Source of the DNA: Cerasicoccus arenae
Lineage (GTDB): Bacteria > Verrucomicrobiota > Verrucomicrobiia > Opitutales > Cerasicoccaceae
NCBI RefSeq assembly: GCF_014651635.1
Contig: NZ_BMXG01000015.1
Coordinates: forward strand, 41,375-105,374
Reading direction: 5' to 3'
Length of the DNA: 64,000 nt
Position 1 is the first letter of the stretch, and every line of letters starts with the position of its first letter. The notes below the pieces were generated by a model. The model worked only from the letters and a program-made list of their open reading frames with translations, was not told where the DNA came from and did no database searches. A program made the translations under genes and the position numbers. Shown piece after piece: positions 26,855-34,820 of the stretch.

Positions 26855-27520
26855 ATGAGCGACTCTCCTACTAATCGACAGCAGCTACCGGGTGACGACG
26901 CACCCTATGATGACGATGATATCCACATCATCCATTCACAGCTCATGCGCGAAAAGGACGAGCCAAGTGAAGGCTTTTCACCGGTTCCAATCGTGCTTCT
27001 TTTCCTCTTTGGCGGACTTGTTTTCTGGGGTGGTGTTTATATTGCTAACTTCGGGGGGAAATTCCGTTGGGACGTTTATGATCCCAATTGGGAACCAGGT
27101 ATGACGGCAGGACCCGCCGTTAAGGACAAATGGAAGACCGGTGAGCGGCTCTTCATGAACAATTGTAAAGCGTGTCACCAAGAAAATGGTGCTGGTGTTC
27201 CAGGATCCTATCCTCCGTTAGCAGGGTCTTCGTGGGTCGTGGGAGACGATCACCGTATCGTAAAGATTCTCCTCAATGGTCTCTCTGGTCCCATCGATGT
27301 AGAAGGAAGCAGCTATGATGGGGCCATGCCTTCTTATGGTCCAAGTGGTGCAGGTTGGGATGATTTTAAAATCGCTGCTGTAGCAACATGGGTTCGTGGC
27401 AATTTTGATAATGGTGCGCCCGAAGTTGCCGAAGAGACGGTTGCTGAAGTTCGCGCTGAGACTGCCGGTAAATCGGGAGCATGGTCTGGCGCTGAGTTGC
27501 TAGATGCCCATCCGTTTTAA
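26855..27520 (+). CDS. ccoP: CcoP-like cytochrome c with a single haem site
   Basis: A 221-residue membrane-anchored cytochrome. The start (DDDIHIIHSQLMREKDEPSE) is acidic, followed by one helix (FSPVPIVLLFLFGGLVFWGG) and a class I cytochrome c domain with one haem site CKACHQENG and the later GAMPSYGPSG methionine region. Classical CcoP has two haems; here only one CxxCH is present, and the protein is correspondingly short, so electron entry differs from the textbook complex. The last residues (AEETVAEVRAETAGKSG) are a flexible tail. Last gene of the respiratory operon. Confidence 0.85.
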   Translation: MSDSPTNRQQLPGDDAPYDDDDIHIIHSQLMREKDEPSEGFSPVPIVLLFLFGGLVFWGGVYIANFGGKFRWDVYDPNWEPGMTAGPAVKDKWKTGERLFMNNCKACHQENGAGVPGSYPPLAGSSWVVGDDHRIVKILLNGLSGPIDVEGSSYDGAMPSYGPSGAGWDDFKIAAVATWVRGNFDNGAPEVAEETVAEVRAETAGKSGAWSGAELLDAHPF

Positions 27521-27963
27521 TCGGATTACTGTTTCGCTGCTAGTTGAAGTGGTTGTAGACCGTGGATATTCCCACGGTACTAACTACGGTTGAGTGGCTT
27601 ACGAGTTTGTTCTATTGACTACGTATCCTGTAATAGCCTCAAAAACTGACGGCCGCGTTGTTTTATGCCACCAACTCTAGACCCTTTTAGAATCTTAGTT
27701 ACGTCGATGACTTGTCCAATATCGGCCGTGATTTTCAGCCACGCCCATCTGGCTATGCATTGTTATGCCAAGGCTAGGTTCTGGAAGAGGGGAGGAGTAG
27801 GAGTCCATTTCAACAAAGATTGGCGAGACTGGAGGGGGGGGCATTGTGAATAGCACGAGAAAAATCTTACAATTGAGGCTACTTAAAGCTTCTATACCTT
27901 GTTCGATCCAGAAAAATCCTCAATGGTGAGCCTGTTTGGCTCTCATCAAATGTAATGGACTCC
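27521..27963. other. Intergenic region with hairpins and a G8 run
   Basis: No gene is supported here. ACCGTGG/CCACGGT (27559-27565 with 27572-27578) forms a 7-bp hairpin 38 bases after ccoP, without a T-run. A G8 run lies at 27834-27841. GAGCC/GGCTC at 27928-27942 could end transcripts of the minus-strand VWA gene, with a T-run about 11 bases beyond the stem on that strand. A 62-codon open frame at 27665 has no ribosome-binding site or protein-like composition. Confidence 0.5.
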
Positions 27964-28992
27964 TCAGCCGTTGTTATTATCCGCTTTCTTGATGTCGTCG
28001 AGGGACTCGATCAAGCGAAATTTGCCGCCAGTTAGGTTGGCAATACGTCGCATGGCATCGGAAGCTTTGGGTTCGCCAAGGGCAATGGTGTGAATACGAA
28101 GCTTGCGGTTTGCACGCTTCCATTCGCCCACGAGCGCTAAGGTCTCCTTAACGTCTTCATCGCTAGTGGCACCGTCAGTCAGAAAATAAATCACTTCTGG
28201 AGCTGGATCGAGCATCATTGCAAGCCGCAGTGGATTACTCCAAACAGTGCCGCCAGTGATTTTCTCTTTGTTGACGATTTGAATGAGCTCGCTGCGAAAC
28301 GCTTTGGTCATACGGTTCCAAACCGGTTTGGTCAATGTTTCCAGATCTTTTGGACGGTGTGAATGCCAGTCTTTGGGAGTGAAAGAATAATTTTTACGAG
28401 CCGCGGCTTCTGACTCACCAGCGACCCACGCTGGGCCGGAGAAAAAGATGAGGCTGACAATCATCTGGTCCGACATTTCTTCCAGACTTGCGGTGAGTTG
28501 CTGTTTGAGCAGTGTAAATCGGGTTGTTTTGCTGCCCTTAATTTCTTCTTTCATCGATATCGAGTAATCGACAATAAATAGGACGCTTTCGCTCTTCTCT
28601 TTGATGCCAACGAAGCTGCTGAAATTGGTAACAGATAAATCAATGACATTGCCGCCGCCCATGCCATTGCCGAAACCGCCGGTACCAACACCGACCCGTT
28701 GATCGACCGTTGGCATATCGAAATTAAAGTCTTTCAAGGGCATTTGCTTGATGTCCATGGCAATCACATTAGTGGGGGCGGATTGCTGCTTGGGCGTCAG
28801 TTGCACAGGCATTTTCATCACCGGCGGAGCGACCTCAGCTACGACAGGAGCGATCATCTCCGGCTCAGGTACATTGATCTGATTAAAAATGGTGATCCCC
28901 CCCAGAATTAGTAGTCCAACAATATGGATGACTAAGCTGGCGACGATGATTTCAATGAGGGGTAGGTTAACTTTGCGACGAGTTCTTGACAT
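27964..28992 (-). CDS. Membrane-anchored von Willebrand factor A domain protein
   Basis: A 342-residue protein with one N-terminal helix (IIVASLVIHIVGLLILGGITIF) preceded by a positively charged start, so the rest lies in the periplasm. After a Pro/Val-rich linker (APVVAEVAPPVMKMP) and a Gly-rich turn (VGVGTGGFGNGMGGG) comes a VWA domain with a full MIDAS metal site: DYSIS (D-x-S-x-S), the Thr in GGTVWSNP and LTDGATSDE. The fold binds protein partners through the metal. The anchor plus Pro linker resembles TonB/ExbD-like proteins common in planctomycetes and verrucomicrobia. No partner is next to it. A C7 run (28897-28903) lies in the helix codons. Confidence 0.85.
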   Translation of the reverse strand: MSRTRRKVNLPLIEIIVASLVIHIVGLLILGGITIFNQINVPEPEMIAPVVAEVAPPVMKMPVQLTPKQQSAPTNVIAMDIKQMPLKDFNFDMPTVDQRVGVGTGGFGNGMGGGNVIDLSVTNFSSFVGIKEKSESVLFIVDYSISMKEEIKGSKTTRFTLLKQQLTASLEEMSDQMIVSLIFFSGPAWVAGESEAAARKNYSFTPKDWHSHRPKDLETLTKPVWNRMTKAFRSELIQIVNKEKITGGTVWSNPLRLAMMLDPAPEVIYFLTDGATSDEDVKETLALVGEWKRANRKLRIHTIALGEPKASDAMRRIANLTGGKFRLIESLDDIKKADNNNG

Positions 28993-29203
28993 AACCCGAT
29001 AAGAATCTGCTCAAAGCGCAAAAAATGCAAACTCAAAGAGGAAATCGAGTGATTAACCATAGATAATCTATTAAACAGCGCTGATAACGCCCTGTTCTGA
29101 TCATTTTCTTTCAATTGGGCCGATCAGTGTGGATCGAAAATGAATTCTGCGCTGGTGCGCCTCCATTCCTGAGCATCGACGAGCAGGCGTAGAAAAAAAG
29201 GCT

Positions 29204-31453
29204 TTAAATCGCGAATTCTATGGCCGGATTTACGCTCTCATCCAGTGCATTGATTGCCATGTATGCGCTGAGGGCAGCGCTTTCAATGGTGGCTGGCAGT
29301 CCTGTCTGCACCCAGTCCCCTGCAAGCCAGACATTGTCCCAAGGGGCGTCGTCTACGTTGGGGCGATAGCTGGCAGTCGTGGGCCTTGCAGCGAAGGTGG
29401 CGTCTTTGCTTTTGTATACCAAGGAACGCTCAATGGTCATTGCTTTGGCGTTGGGGAAAAAGCGGTCTAATTCGCCTTGGAGCCGTTCCATGATCTGCTC
29501 ACTTTTTTGCGGGAGCCAATCATCTGCAGTGCTAATGATGACGGCGTAGAGATATTTGCCATTGTGCTCAGTGGAAAGGGTAGCGGTGCGGTCGAATACC
29601 CAGTGAATGGGAGAATCGAGCAAGCCAACAAATCCAGTTGGATGGTCAAAAAGCTTGGTGTCTCCAAGTAGATGGATGCTTATAATCGCTGCGGAGGGGA
29701 TTGAGGAAACGCGGTTTTTTACCGCTGATCCAGAGGGCAACAATGAGCGGAGAGCCGTCCAGGGCAGAGCACTTATATGAATGTCCGCGGAGATTTCCTC
29801 TCCTTTGCTGGTGAGAATCGTTCTAACGCAGTCATTATCTGCGATCACTTCGCGTATTTGCGTTTTCCGGCGGACAGCACCACCAATCGCGTTCAGGTAG
29901 AGTTCCGTTTCGGGTTCAAAGACTTCCGTTAGGCCGACTTTGGACAAGAATATAGCAGAATCGTTAACGGAGCCAAAGAGTGACCGTCGGATTGTTTCGT
30001 AGAGCAGATTCGCACAGGCAGTTTTCAGTGGTTCGTTCAGCGCGGCGACGCAAAATGGCTCCCACAGGGCGCGCATGGCACCATCTGTTTGGCGGTGTTC
30101 GCGGAGCCAGCTTTCGGCTGTCTGGTGGTCTGCAGGCTCTGCGCCGAGGCGCATCTTGGCCCCAAAGGCAGTAATGGCGACTCGGTCACGGCTGGAAAGT
30201 GCGCCAAAATTAAATAACCCACCCAGCAAATGGAGGGGGGCAGGGGTGTCACTCGCTGCCAACTCGGACCATTGGCCATCTGGACTCACATAAGGGACAC
30301 AAAGGCGGTCTTGTCGGGCAAATTTTTCCGCAATACCGAGTCGCTCTACAAGTTGAAGAAAGGCGGTGTAGCAACCCATGACAATGTGCTGACCATTGTC
30401 CAGCGTCAGGCCGGTTGGGGCGTCACTGAGGCTATGGGCACGCCCGCCTAGATACGCTTTGGATTCGAGTAATGTGGGCGTGTAGCCTTGTTGCCCAAGC
30501 TCAATCGCTGCTGTGATTCCCGCAATGCCCCCCCCCCATACGACCGCTGTGCCTGGTAGGCGTCGGACGGGAAGTGGGCGTTTCAATTCGCGCATTGTAC
30601 GCCAGACAAGCTGTATTTTACGTCGTTTTGGTAGGCGGACGCGATTGCCTGTCAGGCGGAAATTGTTGGCCGCGATCTTGTCTAAAATGTCCTCGTAAAA
30701 CGCGCCCATAATGAGTGCGGCTTTGAGGTTTTGGCGTTCGCTGGGTGGCAGCAGGCGTCGAGCTTTATTGAAGAAATGCTTACAGCGGTAATGACAGAGA
30801 CGGAACAGGCGCTGGCAGTTCTCGTTGTCGGTTGGATCGGCGAAGTCTTCTTCCGTCACGCCAAAGGCGCGCATTTCGGCCTGAGGCAGATAAACACGGC
30901 CCATGTCTCGATAGTCTTCAACGACGTCGCGCAGGATATTGGTAAATTGGAGGGCGTAGCCAAGTGTCTCCGCGTATTCATCAATATTGGGATGAGTGCA
31001 GCCAAAGATACGTACCGACACCAGACCAACGGCGGAGGCGACGCCAAAGCAGTACTGACGCAAGTCTTCAAAGGTCTCATAGCGCCTCCCACCAATATCC
31101 ATCGAAACCCCATCAACGATGGCGAGCAGGTCCGATTGACGAATGTTGAAGTCTCGGATTACCGGAGCCAGCTCTGCGGCTAAAGTGAGCTGCTGGCCGC
31201 CTGTGTAGCAGGCCTGAATTTCATTACGCCAAGCATTCAGGGCAACTGCTTTGTCGGCGTCGGGCTTATCGGGGTCGTCTGCAATGTCGTCTACGATTCG
31301 GCAGAAGTCGTAAAACACGTTCATTGCCTCACGACGGACACGGTCCAGCGATAACAACGTGTAGGCCAAGTTAGATTGCTTGCGAGCCTGCACGGCCTCA
31401 GGAGAATCAGAGGTCGGGGCAACCGGTAGGGAGGTGGCGGAAACTTCAGCCAT
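29204..31453 (-). CDS. hpnD/hpnE: HpnD-HpnE fusion: presqualene diphosphate synthase + squalene desaturase-like oxidoreductase
   Basis: A 749-residue protein made of two enzymes that are normally separate. Residues ~20-290 are a squalene/phytoene synthase of the HpnD type, with the Asp-rich motifs FCRIVDDIADDPD and RDVVEDYRDMGRVYLP, making presqualene diphosphate from two farnesyl diphosphates. From ~300 an FAD-dependent HpnE begins with the dinucleotide fold VVWGGGIAGITAAIELGQQG, then ESKAYLGGRAHS, ending NVWLAGDWVQTGLPATIESA; HpnE reduces hydroxysqualene to squalene. With HpnC upstream the operon makes squalene for hopanoids or C30 carotenoids. The G10 coding run at the join (30528-30537) means a slip would leave only the HpnD half. 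Confidence 0.92.
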   Translation of the reverse strand: MAEVSATSLPVAPTSDSPEAVQARKQSNLAYTLLSLDRVRREAMNVFYDFCRIVDDIADDPDKPDADKAVALNAWRNEIQACYTGGQQLTLAAELAPVIRDFNIRQSDLLAIVDGVSMDIGGRRYETFEDLRQYCFGVASAVGLVSVRIFGCTHPNIDEYAETLGYALQFTNILRDVVEDYRDMGRVYLPQAEMRAFGVTEEDFADPTDNENCQRLFRLCHYRCKHFFNKARRLLPPSERQNLKAALIMGAFYEDILDKIAANNFRLTGNRVRLPKRRKIQLVWRTMRELKRPLPVRRLPGTAVVWGGGIAGITAAIELGQQGYTPTLLESKAYLGGRAHSLSDAPTGLTLDNGQHIVMGCYTAFLQLVERLGIAEKFARQDRLCVPYVSPDGQWSELAASDTPAPLHLLGGLFNFGALSSRDRVAITAFGAKMRLGAEPADHQTAESWLREHRQTDGAMRALWEPFCVAALNEPLKTACANLLYETIRRSLFGSVNDSAIFLSKVGLTEVFEPETELYLNAIGGAVRRKTQIREVIADNDCVRTILTSKGEEISADIHISALPWTALRSLLPSGSAVKNRVSSIPSAAIISIHLLGDTKLFDHPTGFVGLLDSPIHWVFDRTATLSTEHNGKYLYAVIISTADDWLPQKSEQIMERLQGELDRFFPNAKAMTIERSLVYKSKDATFAARPTTASYRPNVDDAPWDNVWLAGDWVQTGLPATIESAALSAYMAINALDESVNPAIEFAI
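30528..30537. repeat. C10 homopolymer (G10 in coding sense) at the HpnD/HpnE junction
   Basis: The run encodes the Trp-Gly-Gly-Gly start of the FAD-binding motif. Loss of one base leads to a TAG about 26 codons later, giving an HpnD protein without HpnE. The run is thus placed exactly where slippage would separate the two activities. Confidence 0.9.
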
Positions 31454-31485
31454 GTAATTGGCGGCGGGTCATCAGTTACAGAGTA

Positions 31486-31493
31486 GGGGGGGG
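31486..31493. repeat. G8 homopolymer in the gap before hpnDE
   Basis: Eight G residues in the 43-base gap between the TerB-like stop codon and the hpnDE start codon, about 33 bases upstream of the latter. A length change could alter leader structure but not coding sequence. Confidence 0.85.
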
Positions 31494-31496
31494 CGC

Positions 31497-32432
31497 TTAC
31501 TTGGGGTTCTCACGGTTCAGAGCACTGACCATGGCGTCGCTTATATCTTCTTGAGTGAGCTTCAATTGTTCGGCAATTTCGTGGATCGTGACTGATTCAA
31601 TGTGGCGAATTACCTCATCGGCGCGGGATACATCAATCAGCACGCCAAGCGCGTCGAAGCGTTCCTTTTGTGTGGTTACTTCGTAAAATTCGCGAGCCAA
31701 GCGGAGGAGGTCCACTCCCTGAGCTTCTTCAGAAAAAGCGATTTGAGTCAGGAACGATGCCTCCTGTGGTGAGAGGTTCCAACGCGTTGCGACGGCTTTT
31801 TCGATGACATCCACTTCGGATGGGGCGACTTCCTCATCCGCATTGGCTACTCGGGCTAGGAGCACGCCAAAAAGAATTAGCCGCTGTTTCTCCTGTTGGG
31901 AGATATCCAGCTCAATATTTTGCTCCGCAAAGCGGTCTTCTAAGATGATGAGGAGTTGAAGGCGGTCGCCTTGGCCGAGCTTGTCGATTTCATCTGGGCG
32001 AAGGGACTTTCGAATGGCGTTATCGCGTCGCTTAAGAGATTCGCGGATAGCATCGGACAAGCCATTGAGGTCGAGCGCGTCAGATTCTTTACGCAAGATG
32101 TAGGACACCTCGCGGATTGCTTGCTGCTCTTCAGTAGTGATGACGCCATCAGCCATGAATACACGGTTTGTGGCCTGGGTGATGAAATCGCGATCGGCGT
32201 CACTTTCGACCATGCGGTGTAACTCATTCAAGAGTCCCTGCCGCTCATCCGTGTCGATCTGCGAGCTCATGTATTTCTCGAGTTCAGCCCATGCGGTGTC
32301 GTCCATGCCGGGGAGATGGAAAATGATGTCTTTAAGGCAGTCGATTTCTTGAGGCTGGATTTTTCCATCCGCCCAAGCTGCGGCAAATAGTGTTTTGCCC
32401 AAGACAAGTGAAAGTTGCTTATTATGGCTCAT
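31497..32432 (-). CDS. Protein with two TerB-like domains
   Basis: A 311-residue soluble protein with two helical TerB-like units. The first (about 1-125) contains LFAAAWADGKIQPQEIDCLK, the second (about 165-300) ILFGVLLARVANADEEVAPSEV; both show the acidic A-D-G/E-x-I/V-x-P-x-E core of TerB, a metal-binding alpha-helical domain. A middle segment (residues 130-165) is charged. The first unit has a further MADGVITTEEQQAI hit, so three such loops are present in all. It sits between hpnC and hpnDE on the same strand, an unusual place. TerB proteins are linked to membrane-associated stress complexes; its role in squalene synthesis is unknown. Confidence 0.8.
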   Translation of the reverse strand: MSHNKQLSLVLGKTLFAAAWADGKIQPQEIDCLKDIIFHLPGMDDTAWAELEKYMSSQIDTDERQGLLNELHRMVESDADRDFITQATNRVFMADGVITTEEQQAIREVSYILRKESDALDLNGLSDAIRESLKRRDNAIRKSLRPDEIDKLGQGDRLQLLIILEDRFAEQNIELDISQQEKQRLILFGVLLARVANADEEVAPSEVDVIEKAVATRWNLSPQEASFLTQIAFSEEAQGVDLLRLAREFYEVTTQKERFDALGVLIDVSRADEVIRHIESVTIHEIAEQLKLTQEDISDAMVSALNRENPK

Positions 32433-32558
32433 GGTTGGAGATGGGTCTCCTTAAAGCGATATTGGATTATAAAGAAAAGGCCAACTTTAACGGCGATAAG
32501 GCTATCGGTGAAGCTAAATCTTGCTGGATATAACGCAGCATGTTTATCGCATTTTCGA

Positions 32559-33431
32559 TTAAATGTTAGTCAGGGCCCGGGCTAGAAGCTTGATTTTATC
32601 GGCAGTTCCAATCTTTGGCCGTTCTTGGAGTGTATTGTAGTTTAATTGTTTAATTTTCTGGAGGATGGTTGCGCCCCCGAGCCATGTGAGGCGAATTTCC
32701 ATACTCAGAGGGAAAGGCAGTTTATTCGCCAACGGTTTGCCCTCGTCGAAGAGTACCTGTGCCCGTGCAACTTGTAGCTCGATGCATTCCCGTAGTTCTG
32801 GAGGCGTGATTTTTTCGTCGAACATTTCCCGTGTCACACCAAATTGCTCCCAATCTTCCTCTGGGATGTAGATGCGGCCATCTTTGCGGATGTCTATGCC
32901 GACATCTTGCCAGAAATTGGCCAATTGCAACGCTGTGCAGATATTATCCGACCATTCAAAGAGCTGTTCGTTGGTGTGGTTGTGTAGGATGAGCACGAGT
33001 CGACCAACGGGATTGGCGCTGCGGCGACAATAATCGAGCACGTCGAGAAAGCTTTCGTAGCGCAGTGTCACGCAGTCCTGTTTGAAGGCGCTTAGCAGGT
33101 CGGTAAAGAGATCTACGGGTGCACCAGTGCGCGTGATCGTGTCCGCGACGGCAGTAAATATCCATGCGGTTTCCGGATCAAGAGGCTGGCCGGAGAGCGA
33201 GGCCATTAGCTCAGCTTCGTAGGCGTCCAGACGGGCAACGCGTGCTTCGGGGGGGGGGGCACCATCTTCGCCCCAGCCTTCGTCGGCAATATCGTCGGCG
33301 TAGCGGGCAAAGGCGTAGACCGCGGCGATGTAGGGGCGGATGCGCTTGGGCACAAGGCGCGCGACCGGAAAATTCTCGTAATGAGTCCGGGTGAGCTCCA
33401 AGCAGCGGCGGTAGGATTCCTCGATAGTCAT
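32559..33431 (-). CDS. hpnC: HpnC, squalene synthase family
   Basis: A 290-residue squalene/phytoene synthase-type enzyme. Asp-rich motif 1 AFARYADDIADEGW and motif 2 FWQDVGIDIRKDGRIYIPEE match HpnC, which converts presqualene diphosphate to hydroxysqualene. I start at MTIEESYRRCLELT (33431) because the upstream residues in the frame are not family-like. A C11 coding run (33249-33259 on the plus strand as G) encodes GAPPPEAR near residue 60; a one-base loss brings a TAA within about 16 codons and no enzyme. It heads the minus-strand operon hpnC - terB-like - hpnDE. No squalene-hopene cyclase is in the window. Confidence 0.92.
   Translation of the reverse strand: MTIEESYRRCLELTRTHYENFPVARLVPKRIRPYIAAVYAFARYADDIADEGWGEDGAPPPEARVARLDAYEAELMASLSGQPLDPETAWIFTAVADTITRTGAPVDLFTDLLSAFKQDCVTLRYESFLDVLDYCRRSANPVGRLVLILHNHTNEQLFEWSDNICTALQLANFWQDVGIDIRKDGRIYIPEEDWEQFGVTREMFDEKITPPELRECIELQVARAQVLFDEGKPLANKLPFPLSMEIRLTWLGGATILQKIKQLNYNTLQERPKIGTADKIKLLARALTNI
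33249..33259. repeat. G11 homopolymer (C11 in coding sense) in hpnC
   Basis: The run encodes Ala-Pro-Pro-Pro at about residue 60 of HpnC, between the first Asp-rich motif and the next helix. Any slip not a multiple of three ends the protein early and removes the second catalytic motif. Confidence 0.9.
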
Positions 33432-33568
33432 CACAGCAAAAGCGGGACTAAAAGCGTTTGCTGGGTAAACATCAAAGGCAAAAGTTAGCTGATGACAAAG
33501 TTGGAATAGCGACGCTGGTTCGTTTTTACCTTTCCCTAGTGGCAATCCTTTCCTATGTCTTCCGGCTT

Positions 33569-34819
33569 ATGCGTTTGCTTTTTTCACGCCTCAGGTGGAA
33601 CGGTTTATTGGCCGGAATGTTGGCTGGGCTGTTCGTGTTCGCGAACACAGCTCAGGCTGCGGCAGATGATTTTGTCGCCGCACAGGGCCTAATCACGCCC
33701 AAGAATGGGCTAATCCACGTCGCCGCGCCTGCTGGTCTGACCGGTCAGGCCATTATTAATGAACTCAAGGTCAAGGCAGGTGAGCAAGTCGTTGCTGGTC
33801 AAGTGATTGCAGTTCTCGCTGGTCGAGCGGTCGCTGAAGCCGATCTGGTTGTCGCCAAGTTGGAAGTTGCTGCTACTTCTACCGCTCCGGCAATCATCCA
33901 GGCTCAGATTGATACGATTGCCAGCCAGATCGCTGCTGCTGAGTCAGAGGTCGCCACCGCTGAAGCACAGGTTAAGGCCGCAGAGGCGGCTGTTGCCCAG
34001 GCTCAGGCTGGGGTTGTTCAGGCGCAAAAAGGCCGTCGGGAGGCTATGGAAACGCTGGATGCGTCTCTCGCCAAAATTACGGGCACAAACGCCGCCTATC
34101 AAAACACTTTGGATGAATTAGACCCGCCTCGCCGTGAAACCGAGGAAATTAAATTTCAGCAAAAGCTTTTAAACGAAGAATACCGCGCCGCGGATGCGCC
34201 TCGTTTCGCCATGGGAGCCCGCATAGACGCAGATGTGGCAGCCGCGGAGGCCGCAGTCGTCACTGCCCAAGCCAATGTGCCTGTCGTGCAAGCCCAAGTG
34301 GAGAGTGCCCGGCAAAATGTGGCCCACGTCAAGGTGCAGCAATCGATTCTTGAGGCTGAATTGACCCGCGCCAAAGCCGTTGCGGCAGCGGCTCAGGGAG
34401 GGATTGATCAGGCTCAAGCTCATTTAGACCTGACAGAAGTTAAGGCACCCAGCGCAGGTGTGGTACTCTATGTTGGGGCGCGTCCAGGTGAGGCCGTGGG
34501 GCCGGCAGGCGTGGTGATTTTAGGCGACTTATCCGAGCTATATGTCGACGCAGAGGTTTACATTGACGATGTGCGTAAGGTGAAGCCGGGCCAAAAGGTT
34601 ACGGTGAAGTCTGACGCTTTTCTGGGTGAGATTGCCGGTGTCGTCTCAGAAGTCGGCCAACTGGTAAATCCGCAGGGCGTGTTCAGCTCTGACCCCATGG
34701 CATACAGTGACAAGCGTGTGGTGGTCGCCCGCATCAAGCTCAGTCCGCCATTTGGTGTCATACCGCCAGTTCACGCGCAGGTGATCGCCCGCATCAACGT
34801 TCAGGGCGCAGGGAAATAG
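33569..34819 (+). CDS. DevB/HlyD-type membrane fusion protein
   Basis: A 416-residue exported adaptor with a signal peptide or anchor (LLFSRLRWNGLLAGMLAGLFVFANTAQA). The mature part has the lipoyl half (GLITPKNGLIHVAAPAGLTG and VKAGEQVVAGQVIAVLAG), a long Ala/Gln-rich coiled-coil hairpin, the second half (LTEVKAPSAGVVLYVGARPGE) and a beta-barrel segment VYIDDVRKVKPGQKVTVKSD. I start at the ATG at 33569; the frame runs on upstream to 33458 but has no plausible start. It is two codons ahead of a DevC-like permease and belongs to a three-gene ABC exporter. Divergent from hpnC by 137 bases. Confidence 0.9.
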   Translation: MRLLFSRLRWNGLLAGMLAGLFVFANTAQAAADDFVAAQGLITPKNGLIHVAAPAGLTGQAIINELKVKAGEQVVAGQVIAVLAGRAVAEADLVVAKLEVAATSTAPAIIQAQIDTIASQIAAAESEVATAEAQVKAAEAAVAQAQAGVVQAQKGRREAMETLDASLAKITGTNAAYQNTLDELDPPRRETEEIKFQQKLLNEEYRAADAPRFAMGARIDADVAAAEAAVVTAQANVPVVQAQVESARQNVAHVKVQQSILEAELTRAKAVAAAAQGGIDQAQAHLDLTEVKAPSAGVVLYVGARPGEAVGPAGVVILGDLSELYVDAEVYIDDVRKVKPGQKVTVKSDAFLGEIAGVVSEVGQLVNPQGVFSSDPMAYSDKRVVVARIKLSPPFGVIPPVHAQVIARINVQGAGK

Positions 34820-34820
34820 T

